The notes: a model not told the origin generated them from the sequence alone. Positions 43,723 to 52,812 are shown, counted from the stretch's first letter. The stretch is 64,000 bases of DNA from Bacteroidota bacterium (GCA_024280155.1 JAJRQQ010000028.1:82376-146375); one strand, 5' to 3'. Program-made: numbers and translations.

Positions 43723-46074
43723 TTAGAATTTATAACTTAAACCGAAACTCGGTAAGATAGGGAATTGATAAATTTTCTCATTCGTAATTCGATTTACGTA
43801 AAAGATATTCTTTCTGTCGTAAACATTCGTTACAGAAGCAATCAGTTCAAGAATGTCTTTGTTTTTGAAAATAAATTTCTTTTTAATCGTAATGTCTAAA
43901 CGATGATAAGTAGGAAGTCTTTCGCTGTTGAAAGTTCCTAAATAGGTAGAAACACTGTTTGGATTTGTGGTTGTCACATCAGTACTAACACCTTGGTTGA
44001 ACGTTTGGCCTTCGTAAAAACCTGCTGTAGGTGTAAAAGGAAGTCCAGAACCAAAGTTCCAGCGTACACTTATTTCTAAGTCCTTTTTCTTACCGAAGAG
44101 ATACGTTCCAACTAGATTGATGTTATGGCGTCTATCAAAAACAGGGAAATAGGTTGTGTCTCCGTCCCAACGAATAGAATGTCCATAAGAATAAACACCC
44201 CAAAGGTATAAACGATTACCTGAGTATTTAACCAATAAATCAGCACCATAAGATTCTCCATTTTCAAGAATGAAATCTTTTTTATAGACATCATCAATTT
44301 GAGAGAAGGCATTTATGTCTGGATAAATTTTGTTTTGGTTGATATTACTTAATTGGGAGAAGTACTTATAGTATCCTTCAATGTTTACGGATATTTTCTT
44401 TGTTAAGTCATATTCAAAACCTGCGATAGCATGCCATGCATATTGAAGTCCATTTTCAGGTTGTTTCTCATTTTGGTATAGCGTAACAAAATTTGATTGA
44501 ACATTCGTTGGTGCAGAAAGTAGGCCGTTAAATAAATTAACAACATCTTTATCTGAAGATGCAGAAGTGAAGTTCTGAGAAAATCGACCACCAGAAACTT
44601 TTAATCTTAATTTTTCTGTAGCATTATATTTAATTCCTAATCTTGGTTCTGGAGATATTGTTCCCAATGAAGCATAAACTTGTGTTCTAAAACTTGGTTG
44701 TATAACCCATCTTGGAGAAACAAATTTGTAACTTAAATAAGCACCAATTTCTGTTGTAAAATTATCAAGAGTGATACGTTGTTTTATTTCGTTGTAAGTT
44801 TCAAATTTTGTATTGAAACCACTAATGTTAATTCCATAATCAAATTCACTTTCGTTCTTTAAGAAATAGATAAAATCAAAACCTAAGTCAAAACCGCCGA
44901 TTGAACTTGCTCTGTAAATAGATTCTGTTGCTGAAACAAATTCTGTAAATTCTGTAGAAAAACTACTGGCATTAACATGTCCTTTGATGAAGATGGGAGA
45001 ACTACTCGGAACGAGAAGGAAATTAATTCCACCACCACTTTGCTCCCAGTTAGTTTCAGCTACACCATAATTGACTTTATCGATGTTATGAAAACCAAAT
45101 GCCGAGAATTTTGAACCTCCATCACTTTTAAAAGTAATTTTCCCATAAATATCCGTAAAGCTAAATGGCATACCATCTCCGTCATTTATTCGTTTGTACA
45201 ACGATTTTGAAGTGTAGTCCAATAAACTATGCTTTGCAGAGAAAACAAAAGAACTGTTACTTGGTTTTCCGTTTTTCGCTTTAGAAAGTGGACCTTCAAG
45301 AACTAATTTAGCTAAGAATGGAGAAGCAGATATTTTCCCTCCAAATTTCTTTCTATTTCCATCTCGGTAGGTAATATCCATGATAGAAGAAATTCTTCCG
45401 CCGTATTTGGCATCAAAACCACCGGTAAAAATACTTGCATTTTGAATTAATTCTGTCTCGAAAATGGAGAAGAAACCAATTGAGTGGAAAGGATTGTAAA
45501 CCGTTATACCATCCAGAAGAATTTTATTTTGAATGGGAGTACCACCACGAACGTACATTTGTCCACCTTGATCTCCTGTTGTAATAACTCCAGGAGTAAC
45601 ACCAAAAGCTCCTACGATATCATTTTCACCTCCAACACTAGGTATCCTCTCTAAACCTTTTTTATCCATTCTAATCTCAGAAATAAGAACTTGTGTTGTT
45701 TTACGCTTAGAATCAGCACTAACGACTACTTCTTCCATGTCTAAAACACTTTGCAATTTCTCTAATTCAAAATTTGTACTGATAATACCTTCATTCTTAG
45801 TGATTGAAATATTTGCCGTCAAAGTTTTGTAGCCTTGGCTTTGCACTTTTAAAATATATTCTCCTTTATTGAGTTTTGAAATTGAATAATATCCATTGAC
45901 ATCTGTAATTGCACCAGTCACTGTTGTGCTGTCCGAACGCAGTAAGCGTACTTTTTCAAAAGGCATTGGTTCACCATCTATTTTGTTAAAGACAAAACCC
46001 CTAAGTGTAAAGTCTTGAGCAAAAGAGAATTGACCAATAAATAGTGTGATTATAATTGCAAGTATGAGTTTCAT
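43723..46074 (-). CDS. TonB-dependent receptor with CarboxypepD_reg-like N-terminal domain
   Basis: 783 residues: signal peptide (1-19), CarboxypepD_reg-like domain (about 22-105; G-E-P-M-P-F-E-K-V-R-L), plug domain (about 125-235; G-G-E-N-D-I-V-G-A-F-G-V-T-P-G-V and G-G-T-P-I-Q-N-K-I-L-L-D-G-I), then a 22-strand barrel ending S-F-G-L-S-Y-K-F with terminal Phe. No SusC-type length and no SusD gene beside it, so it is likelier an importer for a metal chelate or oligomer than a Sus system. Substrate unknown. No Fur-like or TAnnTTTG element was seen upstream. Confidence 0.92.
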   Translation of the reverse strand: MKLILAIIITLFIGQFSFAQDFTLRGFVFNKIDGEPMPFEKVRLLRSDSTTVTGAITDVNGYYSISKLNKGEYILKVQSQGYKTLTANISITKNEGIISTNFELEKLQSVLDMEEVVVSADSKRKTTQVLISEIRMDKKGLERIPSVGGENDIVGAFGVTPGVITTGDQGGQMYVRGGTPIQNKILLDGITVYNPFHSIGFFSIFETELIQNASIFTGGFDAKYGGRISSIMDITYRDGNRKKFGGKISASPFLAKLVLEGPLSKAKNGKPSNSSFVFSAKHSLLDYTSKSLYKRINDGDGMPFSFTDIYGKITFKSDGGSKFSAFGFHNIDKVNYGVAETNWEQSGGGINFLLVPSSSPIFIKGHVNASSFSTEFTEFVSATESIYRASSIGGFDLGFDFIYFLKNESEFDYGINISGFNTKFETYNEIKQRITLDNFTTEIGAYLSYKFVSPRWVIQPSFRTQVYASLGTISPEPRLGIKYNATEKLRLKVSGGRFSQNFTSASSDKDVVNLFNGLLSAPTNVQSNFVTLYQNEKQPENGLQYAWHAIAGFEYDLTKKISVNIEGYYKYFSQLSNINQNKIYPDINAFSQIDDVYKKDFILENGESYGADLLVKYSGNRLYLWGVYSYGHSIRWDGDTTYFPVFDRRHNINLVGTYLFGKKKDLEISVRWNFGSGLPFTPTAGFYEGQTFNQGVSTDVTTTNPNSVSTYLGTFNSERLPTYHRLDITIKKKFIFKNKDILELIASVTNVYDRKNIFYVNRITNEKIYQFPILPSFGLSYKF

Positions 46075-46230
46075 AAAAAAGTATTTCTAGTATTTTTCAA
46101 GCGTGAAGATAATACAAACGAATGATTAATTAAGGATTTTTAACATTAAAGTATTCAAACGGTATGAATTATTGATTTTACCGTTGAACTTTTGATGAAT
46201 TGAAATGGAAAAGTGTAGTGAATATGTATT

Positions 46231-47016
46231 TTATCTTTTTAATCGCTCTTTTGCTTTTTCCCAATAAATATCCATTACTTCGAGAGGAGATTCAGTTAGG
46301 CTAACCTCTTCTTTATGCATCATTTCCTCCATCAATGTAAAACGTTTAATAAATTTGATATTGGTTTTAGAAAGTGCGTTTTCAGGGTTTACACCAATGA
46401 ATCGTGCATAATTAATTAATGAGAATAGAACGTCTCCAAATTCATCTTCAATTCTCTCTTTTGAAGCACCTGATTCTACTTCGACTTCCAGCTCTTCTAA
46501 TTCTTCTTTTACTTTCGCCCAAACGTCTTTTTTGTCACTCCATTCAAAACCAACTCCTTTTACTTTCTCTTGAATTCGAGCTGCTTTCACAACAGAAGGA
46601 AGTGATTTTGGTACACCAGAGAGGACTGTTTTCTTCTCATTTCCAACTTCTTTGAGCTTTAGTTTTTCCCAATTTGCTTTTACTTCATCTTCAGTTTCTG
46701 CAACTGTATCACTGTATATGTGTGGGTGTCTGTAAACTAATTTATCACAAATAGCATTCAATACAGAGGTAACATCGAAAGCTCCTTTTTCGCTTCCAAT
46801 TTTACAATAGAAAACCATGTGGAGGAACAGATCACCAATCTCTCCTTCGAGTTCTTTCAAATCATTTTCCAGAATTGCATCTGTTAATTCGTAGGTTTCC
46901 TCGATCGTAAGATGACGCAAAGATTCCAATGTTTGTTTTTTATCCCAAGGACATTTAGCTCTTAAATCGTCCATGATGTTGAGTAAACGTTCAAATGCTT
47001 CCAATCTAAAATCCAT
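46231..47016 (-). CDS. mazG: Nucleoside triphosphate pyrophosphohydrolase MazG
   Basis: 261 residues with two MazG domains. The first has C-P-W-D-K-K-Q-T-L-E-S-L-R and E-E-T-Y-E-L (metal-binding E-E-x-x-E), the second E-E-L-E-E-L-E-V-E and E-D-E-F-G-D-V-L-F-S-L-I-N. It hydrolyses NTPs/dNTPs to NMPs and pyrophosphate, cleaning the pool or altering (p)ppGpp levels. Length matches E. coli MazG (263). Divergent from the PagL-like gene; its -7 motif is only 11 bp before the ATG. Confidence 0.95.
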   Translation of the reverse strand: MDFRLEAFERLLNIMDDLRAKCPWDKKQTLESLRHLTIEETYELTDAILENDLKELEGEIGDLFLHMVFYCKIGSEKGAFDVTSVLNAICDKLVYRHPHIYSDTVAETEDEVKANWEKLKLKEVGNEKKTVLSGVPKSLPSVVKAARIQEKVKGVGFEWSDKKDVWAKVKEELEELEVEVESGASKERIEDEFGDVLFSLINYARFIGVNPENALSKTNIKFIKRFTLMEEMMHKEEVSLTESPLEVMDIYWEKAKERLKR

Positions 47017-47027
47017 TTTTTTTATTT

Positions 47028-47035
47028 CAAAAGTA
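47028..47035 (-). promoter_or_regulatory. Candidate -7 promoter element of mazG
   Basis: The minus strand reads TACTTTTG, a full TAnnTTTG match ending 11 bp before the ATG, predicting a leader of only a few bases. Confidence 0.4.
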
Positions 47036-47065
47036 CTATTTATATGAATGTAAAGTTCCTTTTAT

Positions 47066-47073
47066 TAAATTTG
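47066..47073 (+). promoter_or_regulatory. Candidate -7 promoter element of the PagL-like gene
   Basis: TAAATTTG, a full TAnnTTTG match, followed by CACTT and then the GTG start at 47079. Transcription would begin at or on the start codon. Confidence 0.45.
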
Positions 47074-47078
47074 CACTT

Positions 47079-48152
47079 GTGAAATACCTATTATTTATAT
47101 TTGGAATCTTGTTATCTGTACTTGTTTTTGGACAAGCAACTGAACATGATCATTGGGTTGAAGTAAGAACTAAAGGTGGATTCTTAGCTGCTCACAGTAG
47201 TGTGATGGGGCATTTAGCCAAGCAGCATGCTGTTGGCATTGAAGTCAGTTACATGTTTCAATCAAAAGGGCGTAAAGAATGGCAAAAAGCATATAATTAT
47301 CCAATTTTCGGTGTGACAGCATTTGCAACTAGTGCTGGGAATCGTGATGTTATTGGAAATTTTTACGGAATATTTGGCTTCATGAATTTACCGTTGATTA
47401 AACGGAAGATTTATTCTTTTTCGGCTAAATTTGGTGCTGGACTAGCATATAATTCAAAAATTTATGATAGTGAAACCAATATTTTTCAAGTAGCGATTAG
47501 TACGCACATCAATGCTAGAATTACAATGGGATTAGAAAATCGTTTTACTTTTGGGAACAATAGTATTGTACTAGGAATTGATGCGACACATTTCTCAAAT
47601 TCTGCGATAAAAGTCCCCAATTTAGGTCTGAACTTGCCTTTTTTGAGCTTGGGGTATGCATACAGGATTAAAGAGAATAAAGAAACAATAACTCCAATTT
47701 CAAACCCATTAAAATATTGGCAATTTGGAGCAATGGGAATCATATCAGTTAAGGAAGTTTTCCCTACTGGCGGAAAAAAGTACCCCGTTTACGGTCTGAA
47801 TCTTGTTGCAAGACGATTTTTTAATCATAAAACAGGAATGGAATTTTCTATAGATTTTATTTCGAAACAAGCAATTTTAAAATATGAAGAAGATGTACCT
47901 AAAACACAAGCTGAAATTCTTCAAATAGGGGCTTTTGTTGGCTTCATCTTACCCTTTGATCATTTACACTTAATTACCGGGATGGGGATTTACTTGAAAG
48001 ACAAATATCAACCTGAAGATTTTCTCTACCATAGAGTTGGAATGCGTTATGTTTTTGATAATGGAATCAACCTGAACTTAGTGTTGAAATCTCATTGGGC
48101 AAGAGCAGATTATACAGAGTTTGGAATCGGTTATACTTTTAAATATGAATAG
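47079..48152 (+). CDS. PagL-like lipid A 3-O-deacylase family outer-membrane protein
   Basis: 357 residues from GTG 47079; signal peptide 1-19 (V-F-G-Q). A middle segment carries the acyloxyacyl-hydrolase/PagL signature D-A-T-H-F-S-N-S-A-I-K-V-P-N-L-G, with H171 and S173 at the positions of the PagL catalytic His and Ser. It is about twice as long as Pseudomonas PagL because a second barrel-like half (about 205-357) follows, ending F-G-I-G-Y-T-F-K-Y. It probably removes or binds acyl chains of lipid A in the outer membrane. Overlaps the next gene by 8 bp. Confidence 0.75.
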   Translation: MKYLLFIFGILLSVLVFGQATEHDHWVEVRTKGGFLAAHSSVMGHLAKQHAVGIEVSYMFQSKGRKEWQKAYNYPIFGVTAFATSAGNRDVIGNFYGIFGFMNLPLIKRKIYSFSAKFGAGLAYNSKIYDSETNIFQVAISTHINARITMGLENRFTFGNNSIVLGIDATHFSNSAIKVPNLGLNLPFLSLGYAYRIKENKETITPISNPLKYWQFGAMGIISVKEVFPTGGKKYPVYGLNLVARRFFNHKTGMEFSIDFISKQAILKYEEDVPKTQAEILQIGAFVGFILPFDHLHLITGMGIYLKDKYQPEDFLYHRVGMRYVFDNGINLNLVLKSHWARADYTEFGIGYTFKYE

Positions 48153-48885
48153 AATTATACTCCTTCTTGTTTTTACTGGTGTACTTATTTCTTGTAAAAA
48201 ATCTCAAGATCGTTCTTGCTGGAAAGCAACAGGCGGAATGACGACCAAGGAAATTAAACTGAATAGTTTTGAAAAACTATATATGGGCCCTCATTTGAAA
48301 TATAGAATGGTTCAAGATACGATTAATAAAGTTTTGTTAATAGGCGGAAACAACCTTGTTAATTTTATTGAAACAGATGTTTCTGATGGTAAATTGAATA
48401 TTAGGAATAAGAATAAGTGTAACTTTCTACGTTCATATGATAAAATAGTCATGGTGGAAATTCATTTCGTTAAATTGACCAATATTTTATTCGAAGGCAC
48501 AGAGGAAGTTATCTCAGCAAATACTTTAAACACAGATTATTTCACACTAGTTCTTCGGGATGGTGCAGGTACTTCTAACTTAAACCTTAATGCACTCAGT
48601 TTTAATTTCGTTATCACGCATGGATGGGGGAATTTTAATTTTAATGGTAATGTCAACTACCTGAGTATGGATATAAAAAGCAATGGTTTTGGGAATGCTT
48701 ATGGTCTCAATGTTTCTGATTCGATTCATGTGATTTCGAATTCTTCTGAAATTGTTAAAATAAATGCAGATAATTGCTTAATTCGTACACAAACTCACGA
48801 AAAAGGAGATATATATTATAAGGGAATTCCAACTTTTATCGAACATTATTCATACGGGGAAGGGCAATTGGTGAATAAAAATTAG
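48145..48885 (+). CDS. DUF2807 (GIN-domain) lipoprotein
   Basis: 246 residues from ATG 48145; the TTG at 48121 is open but the later start gives a clean lipobox L-I-S-C (Cys17). The rest is a right-handed beta-helix-like GIN/DUF2807 domain with repeating short strands (N-L-N-I-R-N-K, N-F-N-F-N-G-N-V, S-M-D-I-K-S-N-G-F-G-N-A). Function of this family is unknown; surface or periplasmic display is likely. The start overlaps the PagL-like gene by 8 bp, so the two are translationally coupled. Confidence 0.78.
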   Translation: MNRIILLLVFTGVLISCKKSQDRSCWKATGGMTTKEIKLNSFEKLYMGPHLKYRMVQDTINKVLLIGGNNLVNFIETDVSDGKLNIRNKNKCNFLRSYDKIVMVEIHFVKLTNILFEGTEEVISANTLNTDYFTLVLRDGAGTSNLNLNALSFNFVITHGWGNFNFNGNVNYLSMDIKSNGFGNAYGLNVSDSIHVISNSSEIVKINADNCLIRTQTHEKGDIYYKGIPTFIEHYSYGEGQLVNKN

Positions 48886-48893
48886 TAAATTTG
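48886..48893 (+). promoter_or_regulatory. Candidate -7 promoter element of the four-Cys membrane protein
   Basis: TAAATTTG, a full TAnnTTTG match starting right after the DUF2807 stop and ending 13 bp before the ATG at 48907. Confidence 0.4.
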
Positions 48894-48906
48894 TAAAAAA
48901 AAGAAC

Positions 48907-49098
48907 ATGAAATTAATTCTTCTTTCCATCGGTCTATTGGCATTGGCATTCGCAGGAATTGCGATTAAAATATGGGCAAAAAAAGGCGGACGTTTCGCTG
49001 GAACTTGTGCAAGTAACAATCCTATGATAAATGAAGATGGTGCAGCTTGCGGTTTATGTGGAGCACAACCCGATGAGGTGTGTAAGAGCGATGAGTAA
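48907..49098 (+). CDS. Small membrane protein with four-cysteine tail
   Basis: 63 residues: one membrane helix (about 3-20), a basic K-I-W-A-K-K-G-G-R stretch, then a tail with Cys34, Cys48, Cys51 and Cys59 (A-C-G-L-C-G is a CxxC). The positive charges after the helix predict the tail in the cytoplasm. Similar small proteins are widespread in Bacteroidota, usually named only membrane or secreted protein. Four Cys could bind zinc or an iron-sulfur cluster. It has its own -7 motif and is followed by a rhodanese gene 101 bp later. Confidence 0.75.
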   Translation: MKLILLSIGLLALAFAGIAIKIWAKKGGRFAGTCASNNPMINEDGAACGLCGAQPDEVCKSDE

Positions 49099-49163
49099 GT
49101 TTACTATTTTTAGGTTTTTTCTAAAATGTAACTTATGCTACAAAACAATCTTTTTGCTATTTC

Positions 49164-49171
49164 TATCTTTG
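49164..49171 (+). promoter_or_regulatory. Candidate -7 promoter element of the rhodanese gene
   Basis: TATCTTTG, a full TAnnTTTG match 28 bp before the ATG; same octamer as before ccsBA. Confidence 0.45.
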
Positions 49172-49199
49172 TACTCAAATAATTAATGATTTATCAAAT

Positions 49200-49448
49200 A
49201 TGGAAAAGTACACAATCGTAGATGTTAGAACTCAAGGTGAGTTTATGGGTGGTAATGTAGCAGGTTCAGTTAATATTCCTTTGCAGGAGGTGGTTGAAAG
49301 AGAATCTGAAATCATGGAGCTTAAGCAACCTGTTTTATTCTGTTGTGCAAGTGGAGCGAGAAGTGGTCAAGCAACTCAATACTTCAAATCAAAAGGTTTA
49401 GAATGTGAAAACGGCGGTGGCTGGATGCAAGTAAATGCAATGATGTAA
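49200..49448 (+). CDS. Single-domain rhodanese-like sulfurtransferase
   Basis: 82 residues, shorter than usual single rhodanese domains (about 100). Motifs: I-V-D-V-R-T-Q-G-E-F at the start, G-S-V-N-I-P-L, and the active loop F-C-C-A-S-G-A-R-S with catalytic Cys49 (C-x-x-G-x-R), preceded by Cys48. It carries persulfide sulfur in the cytoplasm. Located after the four-Cys membrane protein on the same strand and before a strong terminator. Confidence 0.88.
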   Translation: MEKYTIVDVRTQGEFMGGNVAGSVNIPLQEVVERESEIMELKQPVLFCCASGARSGQATQYFKSKGLECENGGGWMQVNAMM

Positions 49449-49470
49449 AAAACATTCACCCAAATATTTT

Positions 49471-49501
49471 AAAACTCGACTAGTATTAGTCGAGTTTTTT
49501 T
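49471..49501. terminator. Bidirectional rho-independent terminator
   Basis: Perfect 12-bp stem AAAACTCGACTA (49471-49482) and TAGTCGAGTTTT (49487-49498) with GTAT loop, then a T tract to 49501. It serves the rhodanese gene and, from the other side, the exonuclease gene. Confidence 0.9.
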
Positions 49502-49514
49502 GTTGAAAGATGTT

Positions 49515-50884
49515 CTAAATATAAACAATATTCAATTCTTTCTTTTTTCTTAAATAGGATTTTACAGTCATCCGTATATCCTTATTTTCTTTTGTAAAAG
49601 AAATAAATTCTTCCCAATCTTTTGCTTTTAAGCTATTGAAATGAAAAGGTGCAAAACCAAATCCTTCTACAATTCCATTTTTGATGTAAACCAAACTTCT
49701 TTCAGATCTGTCACGCCCTTTTTCAACAATGTAAAGTGTAGAATGATTGAAATTTAAGCCGTCAATTACAGCATTACATTTTTTATTGTAAGACGTAATG
49801 TCCTCTTCTTGGATGCAAGCACCGTCACATTTTTTAATTCCGTAGTGAAAACACGCGCCATTGGTTTTTTCTAATTCACACAATTTGAGGCAGAGTCTAT
49901 TCTTTTCAACGAGTTTTTCTAAAAAAGACAGTGCTTCCTTTTTGGTTGAGAAAGAGATTGTAGGTGCTTCATTCACTTTAGAAATTGAACCAATGTAAAA
50001 ACGATTGTATCCTTTTCCATCAATGTAATTGAATAATCCAAAACCTGTTTTTTTAAATGCTCGATTGTATTTTGGTGCATGCTGCTTGAGTAACTCTGTC
50101 TCTTTCAATGTTGCAATCAATTCAGAACCGGTTAATTCAAACTCGATTCGTGAAATTTCTTTTTGCATTTGAATGGATTGGTCAGATTTTAAATTTCGAA
50201 AATGCTGCTCAATATTTTTCTTAATATGAACACTTTTTCCAACATAAATTAATTGATTTTCTTCGTTGAAAAATTGATAAATACCTGTTCGATTAGGAAT
50301 GTCATCGAGAACCTCAATGGCTAAATTGGGGTGTAAATCAGTCGGGTTTAACTCTTTCTGAACGAGTTTATCTAAATTAATTTTATCTTTTTCGTAGATG
50401 ATTTTAAAAAGATGAGCAGTTGCTAAAGCATCACCACCAGCACGATGTCGTCCAACTAAAGCTATTCCTAGATTCCGAGTGAGTTTACCTAAACTGTATG
50501 AATCTTTTCCTGGAATAATTTGCCTAGATGCTTTTACTGTGCAAAGATGTGATCTACGGAAGTCGATACCTATTGACTTAAATTCTACACGCAGAACTCC
50601 GTAATCAAAGGCAACATTGTGTGCAACAAAATACAATCCTTGGTGAAATCTAAAATATCTTTTGCTATTTCAGAAAAAGTCGGAGAATGAGCAACCATAC
50701 TGTCATTGATTCCAGTCAGATTTACAATAAAAGGAGGTATTTTCATCTCAGGGTTAATCAATGTCTCGTAAGAGTCAATGATGTTTTCACCGTCGTGTTT
50801 ATAAATAGCAATCTCTGTTATTTTAGAATTCTTAGGAGAACCACCTGTTGTTTCGATATCGCAAATTACATAATGCACGTGCAA
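49515..50884 (-). pseudogene. Exonuclease / GIY-YIG endonuclease fusion, split by a frameshift
   Basis: Two open pieces encode one protein of about 456 residues. The N-terminal piece (50884 to about 50630) is the DnaQ-type exonuclease start with C-D-I-E-T-T-G (motif I). The rest (to 49515) begins in another frame with F-V-A-H-N-V-A-F-D (motif II), has H-R-A-G-G-D (motif III), then a GIY-YIG domain (G-I-Y-Q-F-F, then L-I-Y-V-G-K-S) as in UvrC/Cho. Adding one T in the run at 50628-50631 joins D-C-I to F-V-A-H-N. Such fusions are common in Bacteroidota and thought to act in repair. As read, no active exonuclease is made. Confidence 0.8.
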
Positions 50885-50889
50885 ATATA
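50882..50889 (-). promoter_or_regulatory. Candidate -7 promoter element overlapping the exonuclease start
   Basis: The minus strand reads TATATTTG, a full TAnnTTTG match whose last bases are the TTG at 50884. Translation probably starts at the GTG two codons later (50876-50878), close to the predicted transcription start. Confidence 0.4.
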
Positions 50890-51031
50890 AGAAGTCAAAA
50901 TCGAGAAGGGTGTGTTTGAATTAAAAAAAACGTATTAAATGATAATTAAACCTAAAAAAAAGTAGTTTTATTCATAAGTTGGACTCACTGACGATAATAT
51001 CTACTATCTTTATACTTGAAAAAGAGAAACT

Positions 51032-52093
51032 ATGGATAAGAAAACTCGATTTAAATTTCAGACGTTACTTGGAGCTGTGATTATTGTTGGTGTATTTTTC
51101 CTTTCATTCAAGTATTTAATGCGAGGCCCTGCATTTATCAAAGTTCTAGCGTTAGGATTAGTTATTGGGACGAGCTATCTAGTAGTCGATTATTTAATAA
51201 AAAAAACAAAGCAAACAAAGATGAACAATTTTAATCAACAAATGCCTGATTTCAACATTGACCCAAAGAAAATTGGAAAATATGTTGTCATTGGGGTAAC
51301 AAGTTTAATACTTGTCGTAGTATTTTTAATGTCGTGGCAAGATGTAGATCCAGGTGAAGAAGGATTTGTTTATCGCCCATATGGGCAAGGAGTAGATACG
51401 CATGTGTCGTACAACGAAGGGACACAGTTTATTGCTCCATGGAATGAAATGATTACTTATAACGTACTTCAACAATCAAAAAATTACCAATCTACCGTAA
51501 TGGATAAGAATGGAACAGATATCACCGTGGAGATTGCTGTCAATTACTCGGTTCAACGTGGTAATTCTGCTAAACTTCATTTACAGTGGGGAAAAGGATA
51601 CGTTACCTTCATTGATGATAAAGCACAGGGTGCAATTAAAGATGTTATTGGTCAATTTACTTACGAGGAAGTGTATTCTACGAAGCGTAATGCATTGGAA
51701 GCTGAAATTGTAGATAAATTAACTGAAGAATTCAACAAGAATCACTTAACGCTAGAATACATTGAGATTAAAGATGTTGATTTGCCTGCTAACATCGCAC
51801 AAGAAATTGTGAATAAAGAAACGCAAAAGCAACGAAATTTAACAGCCAAAGAAACACAGAAAGAGCAAGAGTATTTGGTAAATGCTAGAATTGAAAAAGC
51901 ACGTGGAGATTCTTCATTGGTCGTTTCTGCTCGATTTAAAGCGGAAGCAATTCAGCTTGAAGCATCTCAAATAGCGAAAAACCCTGCCTATATCGAATTG
52001 AAGAAATGGGAAAAATGGGACGGTATTGGTTCGCCTTATGGTGAGTCAAATGTTTTTGGTGCTGGTGTACAAGTATTGAAAGGATATAAGTAA
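51032..52093 (+). CDS. SPFH/prohibitin-domain membrane protein
   Basis: 353 residues. Three hydrophobic helices in the N-terminal 110 residues (about 10-25, 32-50, 86-104), then an SPFH domain (about 108-285: D-V-D-P-G-E-E-G-F-V-Y-R, T-Q-F-I-A-P-W-N, Y-E-E-V-Y-S-T-K-R-N) and a charged Gln/Glu/Lys coiled coil. Prohibitin-like proteins form large membrane rings linked to quality control or membrane organisation. Its upstream region has TATCTTTA, one mismatch to the -7 consensus, and a terminator follows. Monocistronic. Confidence 0.88.
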   Translation: MDKKTRFKFQTLLGAVIIVGVFFLSFKYLMRGPAFIKVLALGLVIGTSYLVVDYLIKKTKQTKMNNFNQQMPDFNIDPKKIGKYVVIGVTSLILVVVFLMSWQDVDPGEEGFVYRPYGQGVDTHVSYNEGTQFIAPWNEMITYNVLQQSKNYQSTVMDKNGTDITVEIAVNYSVQRGNSAKLHLQWGKGYVTFIDDKAQGAIKDVIGQFTYEEVYSTKRNALEAEIVDKLTEEFNKNHLTLEYIEIKDVDLPANIAQEIVNKETQKQRNLTAKETQKEQEYLVNARIEKARGDSSLVVSARFKAEAIQLEASQIAKNPAYIELKKWEKWDGIGSPYGESNVFGAGVQVLKGYK

Positions 52094-52111
52094 AAAGAAT
52101 CCAAATAAAAT

Positions 52112-52142
52112 AAAAGGAGAATCGGATGATTCTCCTTTTTTT
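52112..52142 (+). terminator. Rho-independent terminator after the SPFH gene
   Basis: Perfect 12-bp stem AAAAGGAGAATC (52112-52123) and GATTCTCCTTTT (52128-52139), loop GGAT, followed by T residues. 18 bp after the stop. Confidence 0.9.
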
Positions 52143-52172
52143 GTACATATATTTACCCTAAACTGAAACGAT

Positions 52173-52812
52173 TTGAAATATTTATTAATTCTGCCTTTAA
52201 TGTTCTGTCTTAATTTGTCTTTCTCTCAGGACGAGGACATTATTTCAAAAAGAAGAGAATCAAAAGGATTCTTTGTAGGTGGTGCAATTGTTAATAATGC
52301 GAATATATCTATCGAAGAGTTGACGGTGAAACATGTGGGTTATACGGGGTCAGTTAAAGAATTTGAGCAAAATACACAGAGCGTAGATTTAGCATTGGGA
52401 ATTAATCTCGACCTTGGTTATCAATTCAATCCTTATATAAGTTCAGGGGTGTATGGTCGAGGCAAAATCCTTTTTGATGACTCTGAGTATACTTCTTCTT
52501 ATGGATATAATGCCGGTGCTTTTGTAGGGTTGAGTATGAATAAATACATACATTGAGTTTCAAGCTAGACTCGGGTGGGGAGAAACTGTGATTGACTCTT
52601 ATGTGTCAACAAAAGGTTTTGTTTATGGTGTAGTGATGAATGTTAATTTGCCAGATAATTCCCCGGATTTTGATTTTGGATTTCGTTTAGGGGCATATCA
52701 TTCAAAATACAATGTTGATTCCACCAATAAAACAAGTGATTACATTGCTTTCAATAAGGGATTCCTATACAGTTTTTCATTCGATTTAGGAATGTTCTTT
52801 ACGTGGAATTAA
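52173..52812 (+). pseudogene. Outer-membrane beta-barrel protein broken by an ATAC duplication
   Basis: From TTG 52173 the frame encodes a signal peptide (ending L-S-F-S-Q) and barrel-like strands, but stops at 52554-52556 just after M-N-K-Y-I-H. The barrel continues in another frame (E-F-Q-A-R-L-G-W-G-E, later G-F-L-Y-S-F-S-F-D-L-G-M-F-F) to 52812. At the junction lies ATACATAC (52544-52551). Removing one ATAC unit gives K-Y-I-E-F-Q-A-R and one uninterrupted reading frame of about 211 residues. Such a 4-bp tandem duplication is typical of slipped-strand mutation. The 3-prime end overlaps the convergent proline dehydrogenase gene by 4 bp. Confidence 0.72.
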
